From Melampsora larici-populina 98AG31 (Eukaryota; Basidiomycota; Pucciniomycetes; Pucciniales; Melampsoraceae): a stretch of DNA of 64,000 nt. How positions within the stretch are numbered: position 1 is the first letter of the stretch; each line of letters starts with the position of its first letter. Positions 22,263 through 33,269 of the stretch are shown here, in pieces. A model generated the notes under the pieces. That model saw nothing but the letters and a program-made list of their open reading frames with translations. It had not been told where the DNA came from and ran no database searches. The translations under genes were made by a program, and so were the position numbers. The DNA lies in the NCBI RefSeq assembly GCF_000204055.1, contig NW_006768832.1:1-64000 (forward strand), written 5' to 3'.

Positions 22263-23714
22263 TCAAGGATGAAAATCCATCATAGCTTCATTCGATCCAG
22301 CAAACCAATGAGCCAAATCTTTCGCCCAAGACGGAAACCCTTTAAAGACCCAAGTCAACTTAGAATAAACAGGTACCCAAATCTCTTTGCCTTCATTTGA
22401 ATCCAAGGTTTGGATGATCAGTTTGGCAAGATCATGAGGTGCTACTTGGGGGAACAAAAATCGGTTTTGGGGTCTGACTTTCTTAATCAAACGTTTTTAA
22501 AGGATTTCATCAGTTTGGAAACGAATCTTAAATGGTTGGTAAGCTTTGAATGGTTTAATAAACTTACGCGCTCCAAACATTTTGGTTTCTAATCTACCTG
22601 GACTTACTAAAGTCGTACGAACTCCTGAACATTGATGTCTATTTTTTTAAAGTTCATGTTACAATTTTTCTGTTCATTGGATGATCAAGAAAGATCCCCC
22701 AGAGGTGATGAAGAGAATGACGAACCTATGATCGAGTTCGAGTCTTAAAGAATCATGTAAACTTGAACAAGCAGCTTTTGAAGCACAATAATCTGAAGCT
22801 TGACAGACACCTATAGTACCCAAGACTGAAGCTACAGTAACCTAAGATAACAAGACCGAGTAGGAAGTAAAAGTAGATTGAGTACAGTGATCAGATCAGG
22901 TTTCAGGATAGAAAGCGTACTGACTATATGTCCTTGTTTTAGTTCGATCATCTTGGGTAAGAAAGCCTTCAAAAGGTAAAAATGTGACATCACATTCACT
23001 CCAAAACTCCTACAAAATGGTCAAGAGGTACGTCGCGGTCATCAGTGACGATTCTAAGTAAGATTTGATGATCAAAAAGAAGTAACAAACCTCTGAACTT
23101 CATTTGGATTAAGATCGACAATTAGTTTTCCATTTACTACTCCAGCATTATTGATGATGATCGTTGGATCTCCTACTTCGGCTTTGATTCGATCGGCTAC
23201 AGCTTCTACAGCTTTCGGATCCGATACATCACACTGATAGTAATGAACATCTACAAAAAAAAAGAAAAAGAAAACCAATCTTAATAAGCAATAATTTAAA
23301 AAACCCAGTAAATTCGAAACCAAAAAGAACCAAACCTGATTCCGATGGATTAGTAGTAAAAGGTTTAAGATCCAAAACAACGAGCGTAATATTCTTAAGA
23401 TCCAAAGTTTCGACCAACACTCTACCCAACCCATCCGAACCACCTGTCACCAAAACAATCTGATGATCCCAATCGATCCTATCACCCCAACCAATTCTCC
23501 AAGTTTTATTTAACCAAGCTAAAGAAGAATAATTCAATAACCATCTAATTGAAACAATTATTAAAAAATAAATTGAGGATTGATAGAATTGATCGGAGGC
23601 GGATGAGGTTTTTTGTAGACTTGCTATGATCGGGATCCATAGGGAAAAAAATGGGGAAAGGAATGTTCGATTGGCTACTGTGAAGAGTATATCGATTGCT
23701 ATTTTAAAAACCAA
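22263..23714 (-). CDS. Short-chain dehydrogenase/reductase, membrane-anchored (SDR16C-like)
   Basis: NAD(P)-dependent oxidoreductase of the classical SDR fold. The N-terminal exon has a hydrophobic segment (SSIYFLIIVSIRWLL) and then the cofactor motif LVTGGSDGLGRVLVETL. After an intron come HYYQCDVSDPKAVEAV and INNAGVVNGK. The next exons give SFGVNVMSHFYLLKAFLPKM, QGHI joined to VTVASVLGTIGVCQ (catalytic serine), SDYCASKAACSSLHDSL (catalytic YxxxK), HRHQCSGVRTTLVSPGRLET and MFGA joined to LRPQNRFLFPQVAP, ending MMDFHP at 22263. At least five short GT-AG introns keep the frame. The layout resembles retinol or lipid dehydrogenases of the SDR16C group. No ATG opens the first exon: the region before 23690 has a possible acceptor (AAAATAG), so an unresolved 5' exon is likely. 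Confidence 0.85.
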
Positions 23715-24843
23715 AAAAACAAAAAAACCGTCAAAAAATCAGTTTGTTTAAATTTGGATGGTTTTTTTTTGGATTTTAGGGTTGGAAATCTATGCCAAAG
23801 TAAAAAGTTGTATGTAATGATCAAAAAGGAAAATGGATTAACTGATAGATTTCCTATAATAAGAACCCATTGAAATGATTAATTTGGTTTGATTCTGATT
23901 TTGATTTTCGAATGCTTGAAAAGTATGTAAAGATAAATGAAAAAAACAAAATGACTTTATTTTAGAAAGAAAGAAATCCGAATCAATCAGAAGTTTAAAT
24001 ACTCATTCAAATTAAACCATCAAATCGATCTTTGTGTTTTTACAATTCAATTCACCAGAAATGGTTTAAAGAATCAAACAGATTGCTCACCTTTTGATAA
24101 TTATATATATGTATCTTGATACCGGCTGTGATAAGTTTCTATAACCGAGAGAGAGCAATATTGGGTGATTGGTAAATATCAATCTTAGACGACTGATTGA
24201 AATCAATCAACTCACCTAAAGTGCTCATCAAAGTGGTGCTACAAACAACAGCACCCCGGAAAATGAAATTGTAACCAAATACACCTCAGATGTGTTTTGT
24301 CGGCCTACACAGACGGTCCTGCGCTAGCCCGACGGCAGACGGGCAGGCCCTCATGCGCGCTATGAGAGACTAAAAGATCATTGAAAGTGATTGTGAAATT
24401 GATTTTAAACTGAAGTAAAACATCATACATATACACCATGAAAGGGTTGTAGGTTCTTTGTATTTCGCTCAGACAGCTTGAGTAGCGGATGAAGTGGAGT
24501 GACGCTACATAGATGGTTTAACAGAGAAGAGGTGAATAGAGATATAAGTAGCTGAGATGATGATGGTGATAGAGCGAAGGACTGTGATCAAATTTCCACA
24601 GTTTTGTTCAAAGTTTAATCAGAAAAATCCAAACAACAACAACAAAGCCCTCTCTGCGCGGTCAGCGGGGCTTTGTCAATCTAGACAAGCACTGAGCTTT
24701 TAAGTTTTGATCGAACAGTCATCACATATCACTCAAACTTTTGATTTTCATCTCGATCGATATCACTTTTGATTCAAGTCATCATTCAATCAACTCTCAA
24801 CTTGTACACAAGAAAACAATTCATGAAACAAATCGATTAAGCA
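23715..24843. other. Divergent intergenic region between two genes
   Basis: It separates the minus-strand dehydrogenase and the plus-strand CSN4-like gene and must hold both promoters. A GC-rich block at 24300-24365 (GGCCTACACAGACGG ... GACGGGCAGGCC) stands out from AT-rich surroundings. A 9-bp perfect stem (ACAAAGCCC / GGGCTTTGT) surrounds TCTCTGCGCGGTCAGCG near 24641-24680. An unresolved first exon of the dehydrogenase may lie near 23760-23900. Confidence 0.5.
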
Positions 24844-27454
24844 ATGTCAGAATCATTTGAAGATAAACTGAAGACTAGAGGATTAGAATGGTCCATTAAC
24901 TTTTTAGAAAAATGTGGTAAAGAAGGTCATCGATTATCAACTCAATTCAAATTACTATTAAAAACTAAATCATTAATCAAAACAAATGAAACAGAAACAG
25001 AAACAGATTTAAAATCAGTCAATCTGAGTGATTATTTAGAAAACATCATTCATCACTTACAAGAAAGTTCAATCAATCAATCATCATCTCATCAAACCAT
25101 TCTAGATAGTTTAAGTGCTAATGCACTACTCTTTAAAAACTCTTTGAATTATTTTCCAGATGAACTTGAGAAGATCTTTATTGCTACAGATTTTCCACTT
25201 TGGTTCACTTACCTTGCTCTTCAATTGCTTTATAAGTTTGAAGTTCAAGCTTTAAGGATCACGGGTTTGGTTAATTTTTTAAATCAATTACCTCCACCGT
25301 GAGTTTGATGAATTTGATTTAAATTCATGGATCACATCTCTTCTAACTTTTGGTTCTCTTTTTTTTCTTCTAACTTTTGGTTCTCTTTTTTTTGGGGGTT
25401 TAGGGAAATTCAAACTTGTCTTAGGTTTCAATTGGCACATGCTCATTTATTGTTAGATAAAATCGATTGGGCTACTCATTATATTGATCAAATTGAAGCT
25501 GAAGTGACATTCAAACATGATAATGTGAGTTTTTTTGGATTACAAATCAGATTGGTACAACTTTTTAAGATGATCTCAAAATTCATCAACGATTTTCTCT
25601 TTTTGATCATCATTAGACTCTTAACACTGAACTTTTGTTTCTAAGTACCAGAAGAGATTTTCATCAAGCTAAATTCGAATCAGCATCCAAAAACTTATAC
25701 ACACTTCTTTCTCAAAATAATCAAACCAACAAAGATATTTATTTAGATTTATACATAATTTCTTTAATACTTTCTAATCCATGTAAGAAAAGGTATGAAA
25801 AAATTAAACAATTTAATCAGATCATCAAATTGAAAACTAGTTTACCATTTTATGAAATCTTGGAAAACTTTTCAAATGAAGAAATGATTTTAGATTTACC
25901 TAATCATCCTCAATGTTTAACTCGAAGATTGATTGAAAAAGGAGTTTTGTTGAAAAGTTTAAGGTTACATAATCTTTGGGTTAGATCTAAATCCGTTGAA
26001 TCTCCATTAGCTTTGATTGATTTACCTATCACTTTAGGATTCAAAACTTCTACTTCTGTAGCACAAGATTTACTTCAAGAATTAATTGATGATAAGACTA
26101 TACGAGTTAGGATTGAGGGAAAGATGATCACTTTTTTGGATGAGAAGGATGTCGATCAATTGGGTGATAAGGATTTGGATCCTGATCATCATAGATTGAA
26201 TTCCAATTCACTGGGTTCTGATTCTCAGTTAATTACCTCTACTCAAGTTGATGAAAATGAAAATCATCAAACCAGTTTGATTCATAGAGCTTTTCATCCT
26301 TTTAGAAATCTTCCATCATTTCCTTTAATCGAATCTCAACCTCACCAATCAACCTCATCACTCAATCTGCAAAACCAATTACCAAATCTCAACGATATCT
26401 TTCCAGATCATGATGAACCTTTAGAAAATTTTCTTCCACCTACCTCGAATACATCATCACCAATCACTTATTTAAATGATCATCAATCAAAACCTGATCA
26501 ATCAAATCGAAACGAAAAGAATCAAACGATTAATTTAATTTCGGAATCTGAGAATGGATCATCTGGACCAGCACTTTCGACACCAAGATCAGAAGGAAGA
26601 CAAAAACGACGGAAATCGAATCCAGAACCATCTACTTCTAATCATCCTCACCATGATAAACTTGAAACTACATTTTCAGATAGTAGTAGTTCTTCTTCAT
26701 CTGGTTCATCTGATGTAGATTATACACCACATACTTCTACTGCTTTACCAGCTTTCATGAGTGTGAAAGCTACTAAAAACAAACTTCATTCTAAACCTCG
26801 TGTTTCTAGATCTTCTAGAATTCAAAGAATTGGAATAACTGAAGATCGATTTGATTATCTTGTGAAAGTTGAATTTAATCCGAATTATCGACCTAATAAT
26901 CTACCACTTTTAAATCAAGATGAGTTGGATAAGATCGTTTCAGTTGACTATTTGAAGAAGAATATGGAATTGATAAATGATAGTCTTAGACACAACAGTA
27001 AAGGTGTGTTAAAGAAATCTCTCATAATATCCATTTATCTTACAATCCATCTCTTTGATTCATAGGTCAAACGATCCACCCAAATCGATTTATTTCAAGA
27101 CTAAAAGACCATTCAAGTTACCCATCATTAACAAGTTACGCCAAAGAAGTGATCGAAGGCAATTTTCGAAAATATCTAGAATTCTATACTTTAAGATCTA
27201 CGCTTAGTTTACCTACCAGTATTTTAAAGATCTTGATTTGGTTTGAAGTTGGAAACGTATTTTCATTTAATACTGTTAGGAATTATTTACATATCTTTGG
27301 TTTGTTGACTCCGATTTTGGATCAGATCTTGTGGGAAGATGGTCATGCTATCGATCTCGGATTGGGTGTGGAGGAGCTTGGTAGGAATGAGACTGGTGTT
27401 AAGGATCATTCGCTTTGGAAGGATTTGGTTAGGGTTAGGAAGGTTAGTGGGTGA
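24844..27454 (+). CDS. PCI-domain protein resembling COP9 signalosome subunit 4, with long C-terminal extension
   Basis: Four exons: 24844-25298, 25404-25524, 25617-27003 and 27066-27454. All junctions are GT-AG and in frame, giving about 783 residues. The first 400 residues look like CSN4: helical repeats with LRFQLAHAHLLLDKIDWATH, then TELLFLSTRRDFHQAKFESA, LYIISLILSNPCKKRYEKIK and LPFYEILENF, and a winged-helix end with LGFKTSTSVAQDLLQELIDD followed by IRVRIEGKMITF. CSN4 is the central PCI subunit of the deneddylase complex. Residues about 420-640 are low-complexity (Ser/Asp/Asn) with a basic patch (GRQKRRKS). A final segment holds RFDYLVKVEFNPNY and SILKILIWFEVGNVFSFNTV, which match nothing I know. 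Known CSN4 proteins are about 400 residues, so the C-terminus is unusual. A different PCI protein is possible. Confidence 0.6.
25325..25403. repeat. Tandem pyrimidine-rich duplication inside intron 1
   Basis: Two adjacent copies of TTCTAACTTTTGGTTCTC plus a T-run lie within the first intron of the CSN4-like gene, just before its acceptor (GGGTTTAG). The unit probably arose by slippage. It adds length only and does not touch the coding sequence. Confidence 0.8.
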
Positions 27455-28230
27455 TTTGGATTGATTGGTTGGGAAATAAGCTTTCTTTGGAAGCGGATGT
27501 GTGAGGGGATGGGAATTGGTTTAAAATGGAGTTGGTGTGTGAATTGAAGTTCTTATGATTGTTTTTTGATGTATTTGAAAGGATCAAGAAATGGTTTATT
27601 AAAATTTAAAGGTTTGTAAAAACATATAAAAAATGGAGTGTTCCAAAATCAAGTTTTCTTTTTTTGTTTGTTTGTTTGATGATGATGATAAATACTAGTT
27701 ATTCCTTTTTTTAAAAAATATCTTTTAGTGTTGAGTTTTTTTACCAAGAAAAATATGTTATCAATAAGTGATTGTACATTAAAATATCTATATGTGTCAG
27801 TGTGTGTGTCTGTTGATTTTAAATGAAGATTGAATTCTTTTTTTGGACTTTTTTATATCAAAAAAAAAATCAAACGTGTATGAAAAAAATGAAGATATCT
27901 AAATGTAATTAATCATTTTTTTATTCTTTCATAGAATTTAAATACGTTTCTTTTGTCTGGAAAAGTATTATTGCAGATATCTGATTTGAAACTTTGATTA
28001 ACTTTGATGTGGTGGGTTTTTTTGTGGTGGCACTGGGGGGGGTTTTGCTTTATCATCTTTTTCATATTTGTTTATGACTCTTATTGTGGTTCTTTAGAGT
28101 CATTTTGAATATAGAGGTTGTAAACTTGAAACTTGTGTGTGATCTGTTCCACTGCCCAAAGCTGTGATGCGGTCTGTTACAGAGTATACAAAAAGGAGTT
28201 GAAATTGTCGTCCGAGTGACGTAATATCAA
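27455..28230. other. Intergenic region between two plus-strand genes
   Basis: AT-rich with long T-runs and a G-run (GGGGGG near 28035). It contains the 3' flank of the CSN4-like gene and the promoter of the small membrane protein. No repeat pair or RNA gene was seen. Confidence 0.5.
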
Positions 28231-28303
28231 AATGCGGTCCTTTCCGCCTTCACAATTTTGGTTTGAGAGTTTTATCATTCGAGTTTTACCATTTTTCTCA
28301 AAG

Positions 28304-29081
28304 ATGTCAAGTTCATCAACTCAAGATTCTTCTAACCCATCAATCAGTTCAAGACCACCAATATGGGCACAACGATTACTTTCTACTCGAGAACAGGATA
28401 CCACAACAGCCTATGAGGTAACCTGTAAAGTTTGATTAGCTTGATGAGATATGAACAGTGACTGATTATCGTATGACGTTGGATTGGTAGTTACAATTAA
28501 AAGGAGCTCGCGAAGTATGTTAAGTTGTTCATAATGTGATCCAAGAATTTAATGACTAAAGAGATTGACTGAATAAGTTTACGATCAAAGGGCGCTTTAC
28601 GATGGACAGCTTATAGTATCGCTCTCTGTGGTATGGCTCATATCTATTGGCCTTTTTTCCGTCGACAAACTTTAGCCTTCAAAGGCTTCTTAGTTTCATC
28701 TGGCACGTTACAATCACAAAATCTTCGATTCAAATGAGAATGTGTTTCTTATATAGGAACATATCTTGATTTACACACTTTGCTTGATCGATGTTGTACA
28801 TGTTTATAGCGGCTATGGGTGGAATGGTCATTTGGGCGGATCATTATTTACTTCGACATGAACGGTTTGTTCGAAAGACAGATGATTTAATGCGTAGACA
28901 AGCTCGAGAAGGTTTGTATAGGTTTTAGAGAATCCTGATTGTTTGATTAAGATTTGATTGATTGATTGATCAACTTTTTTTTTTCTTTGGATGATTTATA
29001 GATTTAGGTAAAAGAGGAATTATAGCTACTGAAACTGAGTTAAAGAAATGGAAGAAAGATCAACTTGAATCACTTGGTGTC

Positions 29082-29115
<34 letters not shown>

Positions 29116-29117
29116 AG
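28304..29117 (+). CDS. Small membrane protein, HIG1-like
   Basis: ATG 28304 opens MSSSSTQDSSNPSISSRPP and ends TTTAYE at a GTAACC donor (28417). Exon 2 starts at 28591 with GALRWTAYSIALCGMAHIYW and FRRQTLAFKGFLVSSG. A later exon reads AAMGGMVIWADHYLLRHERF ... MRRQAREG, and the last exon LGKRGIIATETELKKWKKDQ ends in a serine run. Two hydrophobic segments around a short charged loop, each starting from a small-residue G-A-L/A-M-G motif, resemble fungal mitochondrial HIG1-like proteins. The junction between exons 2 and 3 is not resolved: the obvious GTTACA donor and TTATAG acceptor leave the frame off by one, so a small exon or other site may exist. Function is tentative. Confidence 0.45.
29080..29114 (+). 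repeat. TCA microsatellite encoding C-terminal polyserine
   Basis: An uninterrupted run of about eleven TCA codons directly before the TAG stop gives the protein a serine tail whose length is likely to vary between strains. Confidence 0.9.
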
Positions 29118-30649
29118 CAAAGCTCTTTTTGAAGTCTTTGATCTTGATCGACAAATCAACTCGATTGAAATCAAGTTTGGCTAGGATATTTCACATCTTC
29201 ATCTTCACAACTCAATTAGATCAATTTGAAAATAACACAAACTTTCATGTGTGCTCATGCCTAACTCATGTATCTGATCTAGAATAACTTTTGTTTTTTT
29301 TCGCATCTTGTATTCTTCTTTTACTCATTCTTGACAATCTTATCATTGTCCTCATGCAACTTGTAAGAACGAACTAAATCCCCTTTACTTCCTTGAAGTC
29401 TTGATCAACACATAAATAAGTTGATTTTTACACTGATACGTGTCTCTTCATCTTGATATATCCCTGTGGAATTATGCGTACAAGAAAACTCACTTTAAAG
29501 TCAAAACACGTATCTTTCATTGAGGTTCTCCAATGTTTAACGAAATTATTAAATGATCCTGATTTTGAAATATTTCTTTTACAAAAATATAATCAACCAA
29601 GGATTATTCTTGAACACCACAATGGTTGATAATAAAACAGATGAATGAGGTTAAAATAAAACTTGAAAGAAAAACTTGACAAAAATTATAGGAGAAAACA
29701 AAATTAATCTCATAATAAGGAGAAAAGCTTGAAAACAGGCTACGTATGATGATTTCTTAATTTGATGTAAGAGGAGTGAAGATGACTGTACAAGTGATCG
29801 TTATGTTTGATGATCAGAAAAAAGTATTCTCTTTCTTGTTAAAGGTACAGTGAGTGAGATAAACCGTGGAAAAGCTTTTACAATTGACTGATGTGAATGA
29901 TTGGGATTAATTCTCTGCTGGGAAAATCTAGGAAATAAGTTTAGAATCTGTAAAATGTGATTTATATATCCTCATGAGAACATAAAGTATTGAGCCTTTT
30001 CTCTTCATGATAGATACTCTTAACCTTGTCTGAAATCTTTTGCATTTCACGCTGTTCTGAAGTGGTGACACAATCAATCTTGGGATGAAGGCTGCCTTTC
30101 AAAAACTGTTCATACTCCTTATTATACGTTTCCTTTGTTGTGACCTCCATGAAATGGGTAAAAGCAGTGTCTGTCTTCCTGGTGATTTCTTAACCTGTGC
30201 TTTGGTACCTCCGAACAATCCGGAATTTTCAGAGCCGGGTGCCTTATTTCATGAAGTCACAATTGAACTTTTATCCCAAGTGTTTTAAACTGGTGAACAA
30301 GTTTTTCTCAATTTTCCCTTCTTTTGCGAAAAACAATTTCTTTTTGCTGGATCCATCAACTTATAGTATAGGCATCACAAACGAATGGATAGGATGGTAA
30401 ACAAGGATATAATTTCATCGATGGTCAACAAGGATCAGTTTTGTGTGGTTAGGCTGACTTTCTCGAGAATTTTCCTTATTTATTGCCTTCATTTCCATAA
30501 GAATCAAAAAGATTTCTATTTTTGACTACAGAAGATACACGAGCCCCCAAAAAAGTACGGTATATATCTTCTTAGAGTGAGATTTCATATAGAATGTCAA
30601 AAACACTTTCCAAGAAGAACGTTTTCGCTTGTAAATCTTATTTCCATCC
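29118..30649. other. Intergenic region, no recognised gene
   Basis: A short frame at 29962-30150 (minus, MEVTTKETYNKEYEQF...) looks weakly transposon-like but has no supporting motif. No inverted repeats were found. The minus-strand gene ending at 30650 and the plus-strand gene ending at 29117 converge here. Confidence 0.45.
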
Positions 30650-31940
30650 TTACCACCTTTTACCTTCATGACTTTTAATATCACATCTAGCTTCATAAGC
30701 CTTTTCACACTTTTTCCAATCAATGACATCCCAAAAACTTTTCAAATAAGTTTCTTTACCCCAAACCCCATGATCGATTAAGTAAGCTCGCTCAGTAATA
30801 GGTAATGTAAAGATTGGATGAAGTTGATTAAATCGATCACTTGGTTCGGTGGTTTTTCTTGTGATCGATCGGTTGGGTGTTGAAAGTGGAATCGGATTTG
30901 AGAATAATGAATTATTGAAAGATGGTAAAGAAGAGCTTGAAGTGGTAGGATTCCTAGTAAGATCTTCTTGGGTTTGAGTTGAGGTAGAGAAAGATCTTGT
31001 AAATGGAGCTGGACTGGGCGGAATTGGTTTGCTTGAAGTGGATGATGAAGCTGTAGATTGGTTTGGTTGAACACTTCCAAGTTGTAATGGCCAGTCTCCT
31101 CTTTGTTGTCGATTTTGTACAAGAATTGTACCACTTGCAAATGTAGGACAGATTCCTAGTAAACCATCTTGATCGCATACGAGCCAGAGGTATCCCTAAG
31201 AATGATTATACATGAGTATTGAATACAAATCAGTTATTGAAAATCAGTAAAAAGAATAGACTAACAGAGCTGGCCATTCCATTGGCAGCGCTTGAGAAGT
31301 AAGAAACAAATTGAGTGTAAGATCCATAGGTATCATCAATAGCACGAGAAAGAAGTGAACCGTCAGTTGGTCGATTGGACTGATTCACATCCGTTGAAGC
31401 TTTCTTCTACAAAAACGAATCCAAGAGTAATTCAAACAGGATTGATCAGCTGAGTGTATCATACAAGTTCGATCAATTGGAAGATGTTATATGAGTGTAC
31501 ATGACTTACAAGGCCATTGAGAAAAAAATAATTATTGAGAGCTTCTGAAGCTAAATTAAAAGCTTGAACTTGTGTACGATCTTTAGCAAGATGTATGATC
31601 GAATCAAATAAAGATAAATGTTCTGCATCACTTCCTGTTTTGGTTTGCATTTTTTTAAAAAAAAATCAGCCTTTCACATTGAATAATCACTTAGGATATA
31701 GAGACAACATTGATTACCTTGAAGATGTTGATTTAGCCTGTCTAATAATCCAGTTTGCCAATCGATTGATAAAGTTTTCAAAGTTTTCGATGATAAGAAT
31801 GGTAATAAACCGGTTTCTACATTAAAAGGTAAACTTGAAGTAGGTGGTACTTGATGTAAACTTCTGATACCTAATCTTGAAGGATTTAAATTGTTGTTTG
31901 AGATTAAAGTTTTTATGAGTCGTCTTGTTGGTTGATTCAT
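30650..31940 (-). CDS. Mitochondrial small-subunit ribosomal protein of superoxide-dismutase fold (mS42/mS43, Rsm26/Mrp1-like)
   Basis: Exon 1 from ATG 31940 (MNQPTRRLIKTLISNNNLNP) encodes a basic mitochondrial-type leader and LPFNVETGLLPFLSSKTLKT. It joins SDAEHLSLFDSIIHLAKDRT ... NNYFFLNGL, then KKASTDVNQSNRPTDGSL with SYTQFVSYFSSAANGMASS, and finally GYLWLVCDQDGLLGICPTFA through a Ser/Pro-rich insert to LIDHGVWGKETYLKSFWDVI and WKKCEKAYE, with a stop at 30650. Three introns are GT-AG. The plan is that of Fe/Mn-SOD domains, but the metal-binding DxWEHAYY motif is replaced by DHGVWGKETYL, as in the catalytically dead yeast proteins Rsm26 and Mrp1 of the mitoribosome. An active SOD is therefore unlikely. 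Which of the two paralogs it is cannot be decided by eye. Confidence 0.75.
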
Positions 31941-32490
31941 TCTCGATCAGATTACTTGATTTCTTTCTTTTTGTTGAGAAGCTTGAGAAATTTTATTGAA
32001 CCCAGCCGGTCGAAATGCAATCTCAGGAAGTTGAAGATGCTGAAAATCGAAACCTAACCTGCCGCGAGCGCAAGCCGTGGTGCGACGCAACAGGTGCGTG
32101 CATACTCGACGCCAAATGCCGAGCATCCTGGGCAGCGAAGTTGAGGGTCTGTGCAAGGTGCAAGCCCCTGATTGGAGTTGGTTGATCACCAGACTACAGT
32201 GAACTTGTATGGTCACACTTTGATTGCCATTTTTAAGATGTGAAGCATCCTCAAGAAATGAGTGACCTGTATCCTAATGATCCAAGTATCTTCATTAGGG
32301 TGATTGGATTGATTTACACACTGCTCCTCTTTCTACTTCAAAGGGAGGGTGATACTGTCAAAGTGCCTGTTGTACACTGAATCCACTTGGTCTGGAGATG
32401 ATATTGTGAAAAGTTTTCATTATATTATGCTTCTCACTTTATGGAGGCTTACAATAATAACACACAAAAGGATGATCAAAAGAGGAAGAA
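31941..32490. other. Upstream region of the mitoribosomal gene
   Basis: A short GC-rich segment (about 32040-32165) stands out in AT-rich surroundings. The minus-strand frame through it (31947-32216) has no family resemblance. The promoter of the 30650-31940 gene must lie here. Confidence 0.4.
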
Positions 32491-32494
32491 AGTA

Positions 32495-33265
32495 AAAACC
32501 ACAGGTTTTCACACCACAGGAATGATTAGGTCCAAAACCCAATTGAGCAAAGTTGTGGTGTCCAGACCCACAACTTTTCTCAATTGCTGGATCTTGTTCA
32601 CCACTTGTTCACATTAAGTCTGCAGGTTTCGCTTGAGCTACCCTCTGCTATACCAATTTTAATGTGTTATCATATGTAGTACATACAACATAAAGTCCCT
32701 TGTAAGTCCTCAGGCATCTGCCTTGTTATTATTCTGGTCTTTCTTCCTGGGTTTCATCTGAGTGCTTTCACCATGTCCCAAGAACCATTGTCCTGTTACC
32801 CCCATTTAGTTTGCTCACCAACAATTTCAAACAACACTGGGTCACTGACTGTTTATGACAAAGTTTGAGAGTTATGAACAGTAAAATGTACTTGTTATCC
32901 AAAGGTGTGTTGAAAGTCTTGTTCTTTGTCTATGATCCAGATGATCAATCAACAAAGAAAGGAGCTCAGAGGGCACAAATTTGAACTTGATCTTGTACAA
33001 GCAGACACAGAAAAGATATCCACCCTTAGGGCCAAACTGGCTTCCATCTGGGTGTATTACATATGCAATAGCATTTTTTGGAGTGATGTATCTTTTCTGT
33101 CTGCTTATACTTACAGAGGGAGAATACAGCTCCAGGTAAACCTGTGAACAAGATGTGAACAAGACATGAAGCAGATCCGCAATTGAGAAAGTTGCAGACT
33201 TGGACACCACTGGCACAAATTTGCTTGTTGAGGTTTTGGGCTTAATTTACCGCAGTGTCATGCGC
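32495..33265. mobile_element. Long inverted-repeat MITE-like element, about 770 bp
   Basis: The left arm (about 32498-32612: CACCACAGGAATGATTAG ... GTTGTGGTGTCCAGACCC ... CTCAATTGCTGGATCTTG) is the inverse of the right arm (about 33142-33265, read on the minus strand: GGTAAATTAAGCCCAAAAC ... GTGGTGTCCAAGTCTGCAAC ... TCTCAATTGCGGATCTGC). Similarity covers roughly 110 bases per arm. The interior has no transposase. A third copy of the arm lies at 45290-45376. Ends and target duplication are not precisely defined. Confidence 0.7.
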
Positions 33266-33269
33266 ATAC

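Noticed and set aside
24300..24365. GC-rich block as a possible RNA gene or MITE
   Set aside because: The inverted similarity is too weak, and no tRNA or snRNA landmarks or terminal repeats were found.
29080..29117. Possible CRISPR-like or satellite repeat (TCA run)
   Set aside because: A simple microsatellite within a coding exon; no spacers.
30778..31140. 120-codon minus-strand frame
   Set aside because: Out-of-frame shadow of the SOD-fold ribosomal protein exon.
31947..32216. Minus-strand 89-codon frame just upstream of the mitoribosomal gene
   Set aside because: It has no family resemblance and lies in the probable promoter. An upstream exon would have to join MNQPTRR, which already looks like a normal start.
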